From assembly GCA_964006375.1 (NCBI GenBank), contig OZ023267.1:36529766-36593765 (forward strand): 64,000 nucleotides of DNA. Direction: 5' to 3'. Origin of the DNA: Tillus elongatus. Lineage: Eukaryota > Arthropoda > Insecta > Coleoptera > Cleridae. Below the pieces are notes generated by a model. The model was given only the letters and a program-made list of their open reading frames with translations, made no database searches and was not told the DNA's origin. Position numbers and translations under genes: made by a program. This document shows positions 40,791 to 53,876 of this stretch, in pieces. How positions within the stretch are numbered: the stretch's first letter is position 1; every line of letters begins with the position of its first letter.

Positions 40791-41084
40791 CTACAAAATA
40801 GCACGTAGATAATATGTGTAAAAAAAAGAATTGCAAATAATATGTGTAAAAAAAAAGAATTGCAAATGGGGAAGAAAGTTAACTTTGTAGACAACAGGTC
40901 AACTTTAATAAAATTTAAATACACCGATTTTTCTGGTTACAGATTATTAAAATCATAGTAAACCGTTCCAGAGATATTCATTTTTTTAAGATATCTTGTA
41001 TTTTTCTCCAGGGGATTTTCAAGAGTGCTGTGCAAACGAATGGCACTACAAGTTGACAGCTCTGTTTATTTTGTTGCATATGTC

Positions 41085-41432
41085 AGTTCGATTAAAAGTT
41101 GTAGATATCTAAATTTATTAAGATTGATTGAAGCTAAAAAGTTAAAAACGTTCGTGAGACTATTTCACCAGAGAAATGTGCTGCTGTCATAGCACTTGTG
41201 AAAGTAGGGTTATCACAAGCACAGGTGGCATTGCGATTTGGAGCGTGACAATCTGTGCCCTGCAGAGTACTGGCATGGTGTTGTGAGACCAGTAGAAAAC
41301 ATAGGAGAATTGGTCAAGGACGACGAATAATCAGACTGATTTTTACGGTTACAAGCACTGTGAAGTCTATTTACCACAAGTACAGCACTTTAACAGCAAT
41401 TTTCTTGCCAGTATTAGTCAAAATATAGTGTG
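41085..41432 (+). pseudogene. Tc1-like transposase, N-terminal piece
   Basis: Reads VSPEKCAAVIALVKVGLSQA then QVALRFG, the first helix-turn-helix of Tc1-type transposases, then a GRIGQGRR-like basic linker. Stops and frame changes are present. Ends at the LINE insertion point. Confidence 0.75.
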
Positions 41433-41726
41433 GGGTTGCTAGTCCTCCATCGGGCGCCTCCCAGGTGGCGGAAAGGGGAACGCCTCCTAGATATAGGTGG
41501 TACCGAGGAAATCAAATACCCGGGGCGGACCAAAACTAGCACTGACCGAACAGTTACTGGTATAAGTAACCAACTCTACTAAGAGATAGGGCACCTTCTT
41601 TCCCTTGAGATGAGAAATCATATCTAAAGGTGGAGAAACCAATAAATGGTGAACGGCAGGAAGATGCAGAAGGCAACGGGAAACCACTGCAGTAAAGATC
41701 TAAATGGATATCCCTAGTTAATCAAC

Positions 41727-42625
41727 ATGGTTGAGTTCAAGGCGAAAAATTTCGGAGTTTCTAGTCCCCTATTCGGATCTCCGGGGGCGACAGTTTTGAA
41801 TGCAGCTAAGAAAAAGGAAAGAGACATAAGGATCAGTACATGGAACATCAGATCCATGTTCGAAGCAGGTAAAATTCACAACGTGCTTCAAGAAATGCAG
41901 CGACACAATGTAAACACAATGGGACTCAGTGAAACTAGATGGCCTAATTCAGGCGAAATGAAGATTAACCAGTCAAATATTTACTACTTGGGTAACAACG
42001 ACGCAATTCACCGAAACGGAGTAGCGATTGTGGTGGAAGGTAACTTTTGTCAAGCTATAACTGGCTTCATCCCCATCTCAGATAGAGTAATGATGATAAG
42101 AGCAACAACAACCCAAAGAATACTTAACATCATTCAAGTATACGCCCCGACTTCCGATAAGAGTGAAGAAGAAATAGAACAATTCTATAATGAAATTCAG
42201 CAAGCTCTGGATGTCACAAAGAACAGGGATATAACGATAATAATGGGAGACTTCAACCCAAAGTTGGAAAGGGGAAAGTAGAAGATCTTATTGGTGATTT
42301 TGGGTTGGGCGGCACAAGAAATGAAAGGGGGGATAGATAGACACAGTTCTATCAAGAGCAAGAGAAGGTGATTACAAACACATACTTTAAACTGCTTGAT
42401 AGAAGGCTTTATACTTGGAAATCACCCGCTGATAACACCAAACACATAGTTAGGAATCAAATTGATTATGTCTTAATTAATAAAAGGTACCGAAACTCCA
42501 TAATGTCGGCTAAGGCTTATCCTGAAGCAGATGCAGCAACAGATCATTATCCAGTAATAGTAAGGCTCAGAGTACGACTGAAGAACCAAAATCCCAACAA
42601 AACAAAAAACATCTACAAACCTTAA
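41727..42625 (+). pseudogene. RTE-like LINE: APE-type endonuclease region
   Basis: 41727-42281 encodes ISTWNIRSMFEAGKIHNVLQ, LSETRWPNSGEM, NIIQVYAPTSDKSEEE and IIMGDFNPKL, the Asn, Glu and Asp-Asn motifs of AP endonucleases. A stop after LERGK is followed by 42368-42625 with RRLYTWKSPADNTKH, NQIDYVLINKRY and ATDHYPVIVRLR, the C-terminal D and H catalytic motifs. All main catalytic positions remain; the break is the stop at about 42280. Confidence 0.87.
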
Positions 42626-42823
42626 ACTTTAAAAGCCCAATAATGAGAGAACAATTGAGCAAGAATATTAACAACGAACTAAGTAAGATCAGAGCTGAAC
42701 CGAAAGAAGATCCAAACATAATATGGGATAACATCAAAACCACGATAAGACTTCAACAAAAGAGTTACTGCAAACAAAGAATACAAACAAAAACCATGGA
42801 TAACTGACGAAGTTTTAAAACTA

Positions 42824-44430
42824 ATGGAAGAAAGAAGAACGTACAAAAATATAGACAACAATGCATATAACCATATACATAGTGAGATAAGAAAAAGAAT
42901 ATGTGAAGCCAAAGAAAAGTGGTACAGAGAAAACTGTGCGGAGATAGAAGATTTGACAATGAAACACGATGATCTTAACCTCTTTAAAAAAATTAGGGAG
43001 GTGGCTGATATAAAAAGGCAGAACCAAAGCAATGTTTTGCTAGACAAAGATGGCAAAATAATCCCAGACACTGCAGGGAAGCTGGCAAGATGGAAGGAGT
43101 ATATCCAGGAACTATTTGACGATGACAGACAACAAGAAATGGTAGAAGAAGACACAGAAGGAGATTTGGGCCAAACTATAACAAAGGAAGAGGTAATGCA
43201 CACGGTAAAAATGGCAAAGTCTAATAAAGCTCCAGGACCCGACGAAATTCCAGCAGAAATAATTAAACTAATCACAGAAGATCAAATGGGCATATTGGTG
43301 GAACTATTTAACACAATTCCTAAAGATAATACACCATAGAATTTTTAGGAAATTAGAACAAGATATTAGCGAAACTCAATTTGGCTTCAGAAATGCAATG
43401 GGAACAAGAAAAGCCTTGTTTGCCTTCAATGTGTTGACTCAAAGATGCATGGACATCAATCAGCCGATGTATGTCTGTTTCCTTGACTACAACAAAGAAT
43501 TTGATAGAGTCTGCCACAACCACCTCATACAGTTACTTAAAAGTAAAAATATAGACATGAAAGATATTAGAATAATAAATAATTTATACTACAGCCAGAC
43601 GGCTAATATTAAGGTGGACAATGAACTCTCAGAAGAAGTAAAAATACAATGTGGTGTAAGGCAATGATGCGTACTATCGCCGCTATTATTTAATCTTTAC
43701 TCGGAAGAAATTATTCAGAGAGCGCTGGAAGAAACAACAATAGGAGTAAAGGTCAATGGAATACCCATTAACAATATCCGGTATGCAGACGGCACCATAC
43801 TCATTGCCAAAACAATAGAAGATTTACAGAGCTTAGTAGATCAAGTAGTGACGAGTAGCGAGGAGAGCGGACTTACTTTAAATATCAAAAAGACCAAATT
43901 TATGACCATTACAAAATCAGTTCAGCAACAGGAAAACCTATGGATCAACGGAGAACTAGTAGAGAAAGTCAGTAAGTACAGGTACCTGGGAACAACTGTC
44001 AATGAAAATAATGAGTACACTGAAGAAATTAAATCAATAATTGGACAAGCCAGAACCATATTTAACAGAATGAGAAGCGTGTTATGCAGTAGAGATCTTA
44101 ACTTACAACTTAAGAGGCAGAATATTGAGATGCTACGTTTTCTCAGTGTTGCTATATGGGATGGAATCATGGACTTTAAAGAAATATATGTGATCGACTG
44201 GAGGCATTTGAGATGTGGTCATATAGAAGGATCTTGAGGTTATATTGGGTAGACATGGTAACAAATGGGGAGGTACTGGGAATAATGAGAAAAGAAAAAG
44301 AAATATTGAACACAATTAAAATAAGGAAGCTGCAATATCTGGGCCACGTGATGAGAGGAGATAAATATGTATTATTGCAGAATATTATGCAGGGAAAGAT
44401 ATGGGGAAAGAGAAGCAGAGGAAGATGACA
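42824..44430 (+). pseudogene. RTE-like LINE: reverse transcriptase and C terminus
   Basis: 42824-43339 covers the linker and RT start (SNKAPGPDEIPAEIIKL). After LFNTI an internal deletion removes the segment up to RIFRKLEQDISETQFGFRNA. 43398-43667 has CFLDYNKEFDRV (motif A, first Asp kept) and a stop at IQCGVRQ* inside motif B. Motif C reads RYADGTILIA, so YADD has become YADG. The C-terminal YLGHVMRGDKY region lies near 44330. Inactive on three counts. Confidence 0.88.
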
Positions 44431-44572
44431 CATTTCCTGGCTAAATAACCTGAGAAAATGGTATAACTGTAGTTCCGTTCAGTTGTTCAGAGCTGCAGTA
44501 TCAAAAGTGAGAGTAGCCATGGTGATAGCTAACCTTCTAAGCGGAGACGGCACTTGAAGAAGAAGAAGTGTG

Positions 44573-44977
44573 AAGGAGATTGGCATAAAACAATATTACT
44601 CCACATAGGGGTGCAACTGGGTCCTTACTTACCATAGTCCATCGAAGTCCAAATGACTTGAATTTGCACAGGAACATCAACATTGGGAAGACAGTGAAAT
44701 GGAGTAATGTCCTGTTTTCTGATAAGTCAAGGTTTTGTCTTTTTAGTGATGATCGCAGAAGGAGAGTGCATCGCCGTGCTGGCGAGCGCTGCGCTCAATT
44801 AACATTGCCAAAACTGTCAACTATGGAGGTGGCTCTGTTATGGTATGGGGTAGCGTCAGTATGGATGCTCATACAGAGTTAGTTATAGTTCAGGGCAGTC
44901 GTTTGACAGTGGACCAATACATTAGAGACATTTTGGAACCCCATGTGGTGCCATATTCCCCATTTATTGGGGAAGAC
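44573..44977 (+). pseudogene. Tc1-like transposase, middle piece
   Basis: Reads VKEIGIKQYYSTPQG, then LFSDKSRFCLFSDDRRRRVH, where the catalytic Asp of T/SDESRF is kept, and after a frame change YGGGSVMVWGSVSMDAHTE then ILEPHVVPYSPFIGEDG. Interrupted at the 8-bp duplication. Confidence 0.82.
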
Positions 44978-45493
44978 GGGAACAGTCGACTTTACCGCAA
45001 CTACATATTAGCGTGATTATAATAGAATATGGCCTAAAAAAGGTTGTACATACCTTAATAAAGTAAAACAGTGTGGTATATTTCGTTTTTAATAACCTTT
45101 CAATGATAAACACAATTAAAACGTTTCGATTTGCAACAAAAACGTATATTTTTGTAGCTGCGGTTATGACTATTGTTTCGTTGACATGATAGGCATTGTT
45201 GTCAGTTTCGAAGCTATTTACTTGATACTGGGGGAATGTCAGGTCAGGTCAAGCAGGCCGATAAGTAAGTAAGCACTGTCCAGCAGTGCATTAATTTAAT
45301 GTGGCAACGCTGCTGAAAATTGACAGTTCGAAACGTGAAATTCCTGAATTTTTTGGAATTTCATTTCTCAATTATTCTGTTATTTCTGGTTTTTCCTTAA
45401 TTTTTTTCCGGATTATAAATCTACGTTCCATACTCTTTCTTGTGGTGTGCGCCGTTTTGCTAGATTCCAGTTGCGGTAAAGTTGACGGTCACC
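44978..45493. mobile_element. 516-bp TIR element with 8-bp target duplication, nested in Tc1
   Basis: Ends are inverted: left 'gacaacagtcgactttacc'-like text at 44978-45003 (gggaacagtcgactttaccg) against the complement of 'gttgcggtaaagttgacggt'. Both sides carry gggaagac (44970-44977 and 45494-45501), which codes once for Gly-Glu-Asp in the Tc1 frame. The duplication length fits hAT, P or Merlin type; there is no coding capacity. Confidence 0.87.
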
Positions 45494-45780
45494 GGGAAGA
45501 CATGTGACTTATACACGATAATACAAGCTCACACATAGCTAGGGTAGTACAAAAGTACCTCCAGGAAGTGGAAATACCAACTTTGGCATGGTCAGCCAAT
45601 AGTCCTGATCAAAACCTCATCAAACATTTATGGGACAACATGGGTCGACAGGTCAGGGCCTTACAGCATCCACCTGGTATCCTAAATGAACTCTCATTGA
45701 AACTTACGGAAATATGGGATCACATTGATCAAGACGAAATCACAAACCTGATCTCAAGTATGTCAAGAAGATGAAGCAGT
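45494..45780 (+). pseudogene. Tc1-like transposase, C-terminal piece
   Basis: Reads LIHDNTSSHIARVVQKYLQE, SANSPDQNLIKHLWDNM and ends ISSMSRR before TGA. In Tc1 the third catalytic residue is Glu in NPIEHLWD; here it is Lys, at the DD34E position by my count. A stop precedes LIHDN. Confidence 0.85.
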
Positions 45781-46308
45781 AATCAGGGCAAGGGAAGGCA
45801 ATACTTGTTATTAATTTTTTTTCTTGATACATTGATCAACATTAAGATGATGGCTGCGTTAATATCTTATAGATGTCTCATTTAGATACTTTTGTTATTG
45901 CTGTCTGTCAGCACTATATTCCCACTACCCTATACTATTTGACACATTTCACGTAACAGATAATAAGTTTTCTAACAATAACCTAATTTAGAATAACTTT
46001 AATTCATTAAATCAACTTAGTGGAAGACATAAGAGGTTTTCTATTAAGTTTTTATGTTGGAAAAATAGGACAAACGTGTTTAAATTCCATATTCTATACA
46101 AAAGCAGCATTGGCTTAGAAATGAAGAGCCTTAACTTCGAAGGAAAGTTTTCCTTGATGTTCTGTAGTGTGGCACCAAGTTACAATATGTTTTTACAATA
46201 ATTTATAATCATTTTAATGTGTAGTAGGAGTAAGAGGCATTAATAGAGAAATTGTGAAATGACACACAGCTTAACTTATGCAGTGAACATATTACCAGAA
46301 ATACTTAC
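45781..46308. other. Intron 1; nothing identified
   Basis: AT-rich; no domain or repeat recognised before the exon 1 donor. Confidence 0.5.
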
Positions 46309-46520
46309 CAGATTAATATTAAGGCAGTGAATATATTGACACATAGTCCTAAGATAGTAACTAGGTTAGGTGCCAGCCAAAGAGGCACTTTTGAAGTTAA
46401 CCAATTCCAATAAGGCTGTAATAATTTATCACATATACTAGAACTTGCACATGAATATTTATGTTCACCTAATCGTCTCAGTTGAGCATCTGACAACAGT
46501 CTTCCCCTGTATAATTTCAT
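46309..46520 (-). CDS. bbc: CEPT/bbc exon 1: start codon and N-terminal region
   Basis: Seventy complete codons plus two bases. The first usable ATG is at 46520-46518. The open frame extends 12 codons further upstream but starts with GTG, and the ATG at 46560 is out of frame with an immediate stop, so 46520 is my choice. The protein reads a short basic leader, then LSDAQLRRLGEHKY and a Q-x-YWNWL segment, followed by VPLWLAPNLVTILGL, which starts the first membrane helix. This QL(K/R)RL-x-EHKY and P-x-W-x-APN(L) order is the family's N terminus. The donor is TG|gtaagtatt; the split Trp codon is completed by the first base of exon 2. Any 5' untranslated exon or promoter is not evident; upstream sequence is AT-rich without a clear core promoter. 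Confidence 0.88.
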
Positions 46521-47573
46521 TTTAAAAAAATCTGTGGGTGCACTTAACTTAACCACACATTTATTGAAAAAGATTAACTTTCACCATATAATACTTTCAC
46601 TTTATAATAAATATAAAAATAACTAGTAATTTTACAAACGGTATCCTAACAGAAACACTTTAGTATGTTGTTATTGCGTTTTAAGATTTTTTTTACTGTA
46701 CAAAATAGAATTTTGTGTGACAGGTGACAAAACGCGTAAGCCAGACAACAGAAGGATTTTCCGAATTGCGTATTTTTAACGCATTTGCAATTTATTTGTA
46801 AAAATTGTCATGAATCATGACTGGTGACTGGCTGCGTCAGAAACTAGAAATGTAGACTGTAGATTAGAATAATAATAATAATAATAATAGATGAAATATG
46901 AAATCTAATCTAATATTTAATAGAGAAAGAGGTAATCTTTATTTCCAAATTAGTCAATTGTACATACAGAAAAAAATATTCCTCCTAGTCCTAGCTTTTA
47001 ATCACAGATGGCAGCACGTTACAAATACATATATTTTCAATGGCTTGTTGGTATTGAAGTGATATCCATAGATGGCGATATTATACTCAAGTCTATTTTC
47101 AAATTAGAATCCAATTCTAAAAAAAATCCAAATACCTACCTACCAATCTCAGAAATAATAAATCTATTTGCACTAAAATTGAGATATTTACCCACCTGCT
47201 TGAATAATGTAATCTTTTTTCACCGTGAGTAAAATAATATAAGCTTAGATAATACAAATTCATTTATTATTGACGAAAATGTGGCTTCTAAACTTTAACA
47301 TTTTGTAAATTTGTTTTTCAACTCCAGCTTTTTTTAAGAAATAAGGGTTCTTCTCATTTCTCATGTCTTCGGCCGCTTATGAGCGGGTTTCTAGTTGATA
47401 ATGTGTATTGTATTTTAATTAAAACTATAGTGTCAAATAATGTATCTAATTTTTTAGCGAGCTTTCACTAGGCTTTATGTTAATGCCAACAATGAGGTTT
47501 TCAAATTAGTGGAAAATAAAGTTGAAAATTATAATGCACTTGCCCCGTTCAGACTAATTTTCTTTAAAAAAAT
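46521..47573. other. 5' flank of the CEPT gene
   Basis: Possible 5' untranslated or promoter sequence, but no convincing core promoter element. A short (AAT)n lies near 46871-46888. The coding strand just upstream of the start has one out-of-frame ATG with an immediate stop. Confidence 0.4.
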
Positions 47574-49050
<1,477 letters not shown>

Positions 49051-49269
49051 CTATGGTTTGAAACATCTTCTAAATAGGTTGGCAATAAACAATTAAGATG
49101 ATGTTTCTTTAGAGCATTTATTTCAACAAAAAAAATAGTTTACGTAATATTTCCAATAATATTTTTAGATTACGAATATAGCGACACCATGAAAAGCAAA
49201 CAATAATTAAGTAACACATATACATGGTTTGACTAATATATTAGGGTAGCCAATACAAAATGCACAAAA

Positions 49270-49900
49270 TAATTGTATTGAAAACTACCTTTCTAGGCCA
49301 CATACTAAAGAAACCACTACATCTAACCAAAATTCTAAATTTTGTTCCAATTTTCTTACAAATATAATCCATATGCTGACTAAAAGTCAGCTTCCTATAA
49401 ATAACATTACTCCTAAATATTTATTTGTTAAAATCCTTAATTTAAACCGTTCTTGTTCCCATGCATTCAGATTTTTATTTTTACAACCAACATGGGTTAT
49501 ATCGCCTCAATATTTAATTTCATTCTATTCAATTCCAACGAATTATGCAATTTTTCCAAGTTGACATCAATTTTCAATTCTGTTTACCTTCTGTCTTTAC
49601 CTATGACATATATCACTGACTGTATCGTCTGCAAAAATTTGATACAATAATTAAGAACTCTGCCGATATCATGTATATATAGCAAAAATAAAAGTGGACT
49701 TAGTATGTCCTCTTGCGGAACTCAAATCTCTGTCTTTATTGACCGAGACTCTTTTGATTCACACCTGACTTTCTGAAGACAATCAGTTAAACAAGTTCTG
49801 AGCCATTCCAAGCAATCCCTTTAAATCCCAATGCTCCTACTAGTTTTTTCAATGACCTCTCCTACATACTGTTTCGAATTATCTTCATATCTCTAAATAA
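49270..49900 (-). mobile_element. LINE RT fragment
   Basis: Minus-strand pieces read VPQEDILSPLLFLLYIHDI, IFADDTV (motif C intact) and KYLGVMLFIGS, separated by frame changes. Resembles family A or C LINEs. Confidence 0.65.
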
Positions 49901-50273
49901 GTGACAACAATAACATTTAATTTATTCTTGCAAATTTTAATTAATTAATGCAGTGCAATTTCACAACTGTGATGGTTTTCTGTAATTTGTGTAAGATCTT
50001 ATTTTTGTCTATAAATTCATACATCTATGATGATATACCACCTTTTGTAATATTTTTGACAATAATTGAATAGCATTTCCAGGTATTAACTGTTCCCTTT
50101 CTACTCTACTACTAATATAAAACTAAATTCAAATTATTTCATGGTAAACATAATTTATTCAATTTAATAGGCAAAAGGAAAGTATATTTTCCTTCTAAAT
50201 AAATATCAGTATTCTTTTTTTGGAGTGTTCTTCGAGGGACACAAATTTGCTCTAAGAACATTAGAAAAAGTTC

Positions 50274-50848
50274 GGGACGCAGCAAGTGCGTTATAGTAGT
50301 GAATTTTCATAAGATTTGTACACTATTAGTAAGATATACTATTAAAACTAGTTCTTTAAATTTAAATGAACCTTGGATATCGGTTTTAGAGTCCCAGTTA
50401 GCGATTATTTGAAAAAAATTATATTTTATCTGAAGCTAAAAATTAAAAATTGGTCTTAGATTTCATATGTAAGTACTGCAAGTGTCTTTAAATAAAAATT
50501 GTGTTACAAATTTCATTAAAGTTACAAAAGTTTTTCAGAAAAAAATTAATCATTTACAAAGGGAATGTACCTGTCAAATTACAAATATGGCAGGTATTTT
50601 TCCTTATTGATTGTTTGGATGGTTTTGTTTTAGTCAACTCATCCAGTTTTTGCAAACAATAAACAACAAAAAAGGTTTTTTAGAACTAATTTGTAGTTAT
50701 CCGCGAAGGTCATTATGTTATTTTTCTTCAATTTAGTACCCACGTGCGTTTACATAAGTGTTGCTATGGTTCAAGATTGAAGAATCTGGCTTAAGCCAAA
50801 ATTTATTGAGCTATAGGATTTGAAATATTTATACGAAAATTTTCTATC

Positions 50849-50940
<92 letters not shown>

Positions 50941-52180
50941 CACACTGATAACTCAAAAAATAATAGCCCGATTTTGATTAAATTTGGTGAGTACCTTCCT
51001 TTTACAAGTGGCTTGGATAAGTTCGTTAGCCAGGAAAATCAGCCTAGGTTTTCCCGGAAAATTTTGTGTTTCCTTTAGAAAAAAAAATTATCTCCGGAAA
51101 TAACAAAGTATGGGCAGCTAAATTTGGTTCGCAGGTTTATACAATTATACGTAAATTACTTACTAAAATTTAGCTCTGTAAGTTGAAAGATGAAAAAGTT
51201 ATGTCCATTTAAAGAAAAATAAATTGAGGTTTTCCTAAAAACGTCAAATTCGGGAATTAAAACCTCAAAATTGGCAACGTTTAGGCAAAGAACCTGAAAC
51301 TAATACGAGTTTTGGAAAAAAAATGTATCAAGAAGAATGTTTCACAAAGCCTGAAGTCTTAGCTTCAACCGTCATTATTGTCCTTCATTTTAATAAAATG
51401 TTTCCAGAAAATTCATTTCAAATAAACCCTTTCTCTGATGTTTTGGTAGTAGTCTTAGAGTTTATCGTTTAATGGTATCTAATTTTTATCGAATCTTCTT
51501 AAAAAATCAATAAAGCTCAATATATCCGTTATTATACAAGATACGAAAAAAATTGTATCCATTAATTATAGGATGTCTAGAGCTACATCTTAAAAAATAT
51601 TTCTACAATCAGAGGATGGCCAATAAGTCGTTGGTGATACAAATTCTCTTTTTTTTAATCTAACACGCCTTATGTTATTGCATTTTTGCATTTTCCATCG
51701 AAATATAATTCATGTTTATAAGAAAAGAAATTCGGGACGCAGCAAGTGCGTTATGGTAGAGAATGTTCTTTAAATGCTTCAAATCTGAATAGCTCAATTT
51801 GCTATTAACCTATACGGTTAACCAAGAGACCAGTTTTTTCGGAAACACTTTAAGTTTACTTACGGAAATTTTTGTACATTTTCAAAGTTATTTTTGTTAA
51901 AGATGGCACCTTGTTTCTACTATATTGGTTATACTGATAACCAAATTTGATGCCTGCTTTCTTAAAAAGAACGCACATATTTGCTATTAAAAACATTTTA
52001 ATGAAAATTCATTACCATAACGCACTTGCTGCGTCCAGACTTTTGTTGTTTATTGTTTGCAAAAAACTGAATGGGTTGACTAAAACAAAACCATGCAAGC
52101 AATTAATACGGAAAAATACCTGCCATGTTTATAATTTGACAGGCACATTTCCTCTGTAAATAATTATTTTTTCTGAAAGT
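50274..52180. repeat. (TA)n-associated repeat flanked by ~130-bp inverted repeats
   Basis: 50533-50661 and 52048-52178 are inverted copies ('tgcctgtcaaattacaaata', 'ggttttgttttagtcaac' and complements). Inside are (TA)n at 50851-50936 and a copy of the dispersed repeat from 50937 ('atcacactgataactcaaaa') to 'accataacgcacttgctgcg' at 52014. Confidence 0.72.
50851..50936. repeat. (TA)n microsatellite
   Basis: About 86 bp of TA before 'tgtatcacactgataac'. Confidence 0.95.
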
Positions 52181-52340
52181 TCTAGGATGTTCTTCAATGC
52201 TTCTGTGACTATAGTTTCGCTGCTTGACAGCTTTTTCAGACAGATTAAAATTCAAATTTCAATTTTAATCTGTCTGAAAATGCTGTCAAGCAGCGAAACT
52301 ATAGTCACAGAAGCATTGAAGAACATCCTAGAACTTCCAG
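52173..52340. repeat. Near-perfect hairpin, 80-bp arms, 8-bp spacer
   Basis: 52173-52252 pairs with 52261-52340 with about two mismatches; the spacer is caaatttc. The right arm is the start of the dispersed repeat also found at 1612, the left arm its inverted duplicate. Confidence 0.94.
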
Positions 52341-52445
52341 AATTCGAAGGGCCACTTGCTCCAGTTAACTCACGCGCTGGCTACGTCCTTCACCTACAAA
52401 AACCAACAGTGAAGGCAGAGAGGTAGTCTCCAAGTCTGTATGTAG
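52261..52445 (+). repeat. Unclassified dispersed repeat, copy 2 (48-codon frame)
   Basis: Frame at 52280-52426 begins MLSSSETIVTEALKNIL and ends QKPTVKAER before TAG. Same strand as copy 1, about 50 kb away. Only this copy has the inverted duplicate of its start. Confidence 0.6.
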
Positions 52446-52459
52446 TATGGGCAAGTTTC

Positions 52460-52890
52460 ACCAAGTAAGGGCAACAACAATCAATGAATTCTCCAATAAT
52501 TGTTAAATATATCAGGTATAATGAGCGGATCAGTATACATAACATTTTTATACTTAATTTTACAACAATTGCCTTCATTAGTTTTGCCAGATACAATGCT
52601 TTTAAGTGTTTTCCACATTAACTTGGAATCATTTTTAACTTTATCAACATTCATTTCATAAAATTCACGCTTTTTCTTCCTAATACTATTTGTAACTGTA
52701 TTTCTAAGACCTTTGTAGTTTTCCCATTCATTTACATCTTGGGTGATTCTGAACCGTTGGAATGCATTGTCTCGTGTTTTTAGTTCCTCAATTATTTCTT
52801 CATCGATCCACGGATTATATCTTACATTGTCACTGACAGTCTTCTTAGGCATCAATCCCCGACATAAAGTTTTGGTAAAAAACATTGTAC
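52460..52890 (-). mobile_element. LINE fragment, pre-RT linker
   Basis: Minus frame 52885-52481 reads YNPWIDEEIIEELKTRDNAF, WENYKGLRNTVTNSIRKKKR and LMWKTLKSI, the segment between endonuclease and RT in Jockey/CR1-like LINEs. No RT follows. Confidence 0.75.
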
Positions 52891-52960
52891 TTTAAATTTA
52901 AATCATTTTCTTGGTAATTAAACGTACTGAATAGCCCATTGAACTTTAGTTTAACAGCAT

Positions 52961-52965
<5 letters not shown>

Positions 52966-53050
<85 letters not shown>
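52966..53050. repeat. (TA)n microsatellite
   Basis: About 85 bp TA; followed by a segment (53050-53185) ending 'ttagtgaattttcttaatga' and its complement, also seen after the (TA)n at 58354 and near 60170-60310. Confidence 0.93.
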
Positions 53051-53051
<1 letters not shown>

Positions 53052-53189
53052 CATTTTAAGTGACCATGGAAATGGGTTCCAGAGGCCGCAATTCGTGCTC
53101 ATTTGAAGAAAATTTCCGAAAATCTCACCATCATAGCCTCCCTATTAGTGAATTTTCTTAATGAAAATTCACTAATACGACTGAAGCTT

Positions 53190-53870
53190 AAATGATCGGT
53201 GGACCTAGCAGATTTTGTTTAGAGGGCAGACGAAAGGAAAGTGTTAACTTCCGCAGCTGTGATGTGGTCTTCCCTTACTACTTCCACATTGTCAATACGT
53301 GTATGGCATCGGCGACAAAAATTTCAAAAATTTTGTTTCGCTTAAACGTCGTAAAAAGTGTCAAAACATATAGAAAACATGATTTGGGAACGATTTTTTG
53401 TGTCTGTATTTATATCTGTTTGTAATCATGATAACTTCAGAATGAACTGAGATATCGTCTTGAAATTTGATATACAGTTAACACCCGACAAACAAACGGT
53501 TGGGGTTGTTTTTGGGTAAAATCTCTCCAGGGGGTAGGGATGAATGGGGAATGATTTGGTGAAAATTGATATTTTTTCGTTAAAACTGCAGTGATATAAC
53601 GTTTTAGGGTTTGTTTATTGGAAAACTTTTAATTTCGTCAAACATCTGGTATCATGTGCTAAAATTAAATTAGTGGTTAAACGTGTGGGGGTGGAATATT
53701 GGTGACAGAAATTTCGAATTCTTTTTTGCTAAAACGGCGTAAAAAGTCTCAAAACATATAGAAAACTTGATCCTGGAACGAAAATTTTTTTGTCTGTCGA
53801 TCGGTCGGTCTGTCGACCTGTACGTTTGCCTGTTAGTAGGTGCAATAGTTTTGGAACGAATTGAGATATC
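53190..53870. repeat. Degenerate ~388-bp tandem duplication
   Basis: 'gtaaaaagtgtcaaaacata' at 53351 recurs as 'gtaaaaagtctcaaaacata' at 53739, with following 'gaaaac-tgat--tgggaacg' and 'ttttttgtgtctg/ttttttgtctg' matching. Confidence 0.7.
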
Positions 53871-53876
53871 ATCTCA

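Larger units (their letters stand above)
41433..44572 (+). mobile_element. RTE-like LINE, near full length, inactive
   Basis: 5' untranslated part (41433-41730, with 'gcagaaggcaacgggaaacc') followed by endonuclease, RT and C-terminal regions on one strand. Flanked by the hexamer agtgtg at 41427-41432 and 44567-44572. 3' end 'cacttgaagaagaagaagtg'. ORF broken by stops; see next entries. Confidence 0.88.
41085..45780 (+). mobile_element. Tc1-like transposon carrying two nested insertions
   Basis: Transposase pieces at 41085-41432, 44573-44977 and 45502-45780 join in reading order when the two intervening elements are removed. I could not identify the terminal inverted repeats of the Tc1 element itself. 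Confidence 0.82.

Noticed and set aside
44978..45493. Frame 45301-45507 as a gene
   Set aside because: It lies within the TIR element and crosses its end into the Tc1 remnant; no domain.
46521..46556. Upstream extension of the CEPT exon 1 frame
   Set aside because: It would need a GTG start; the in-frame ATG at 46520 fits the family length better.
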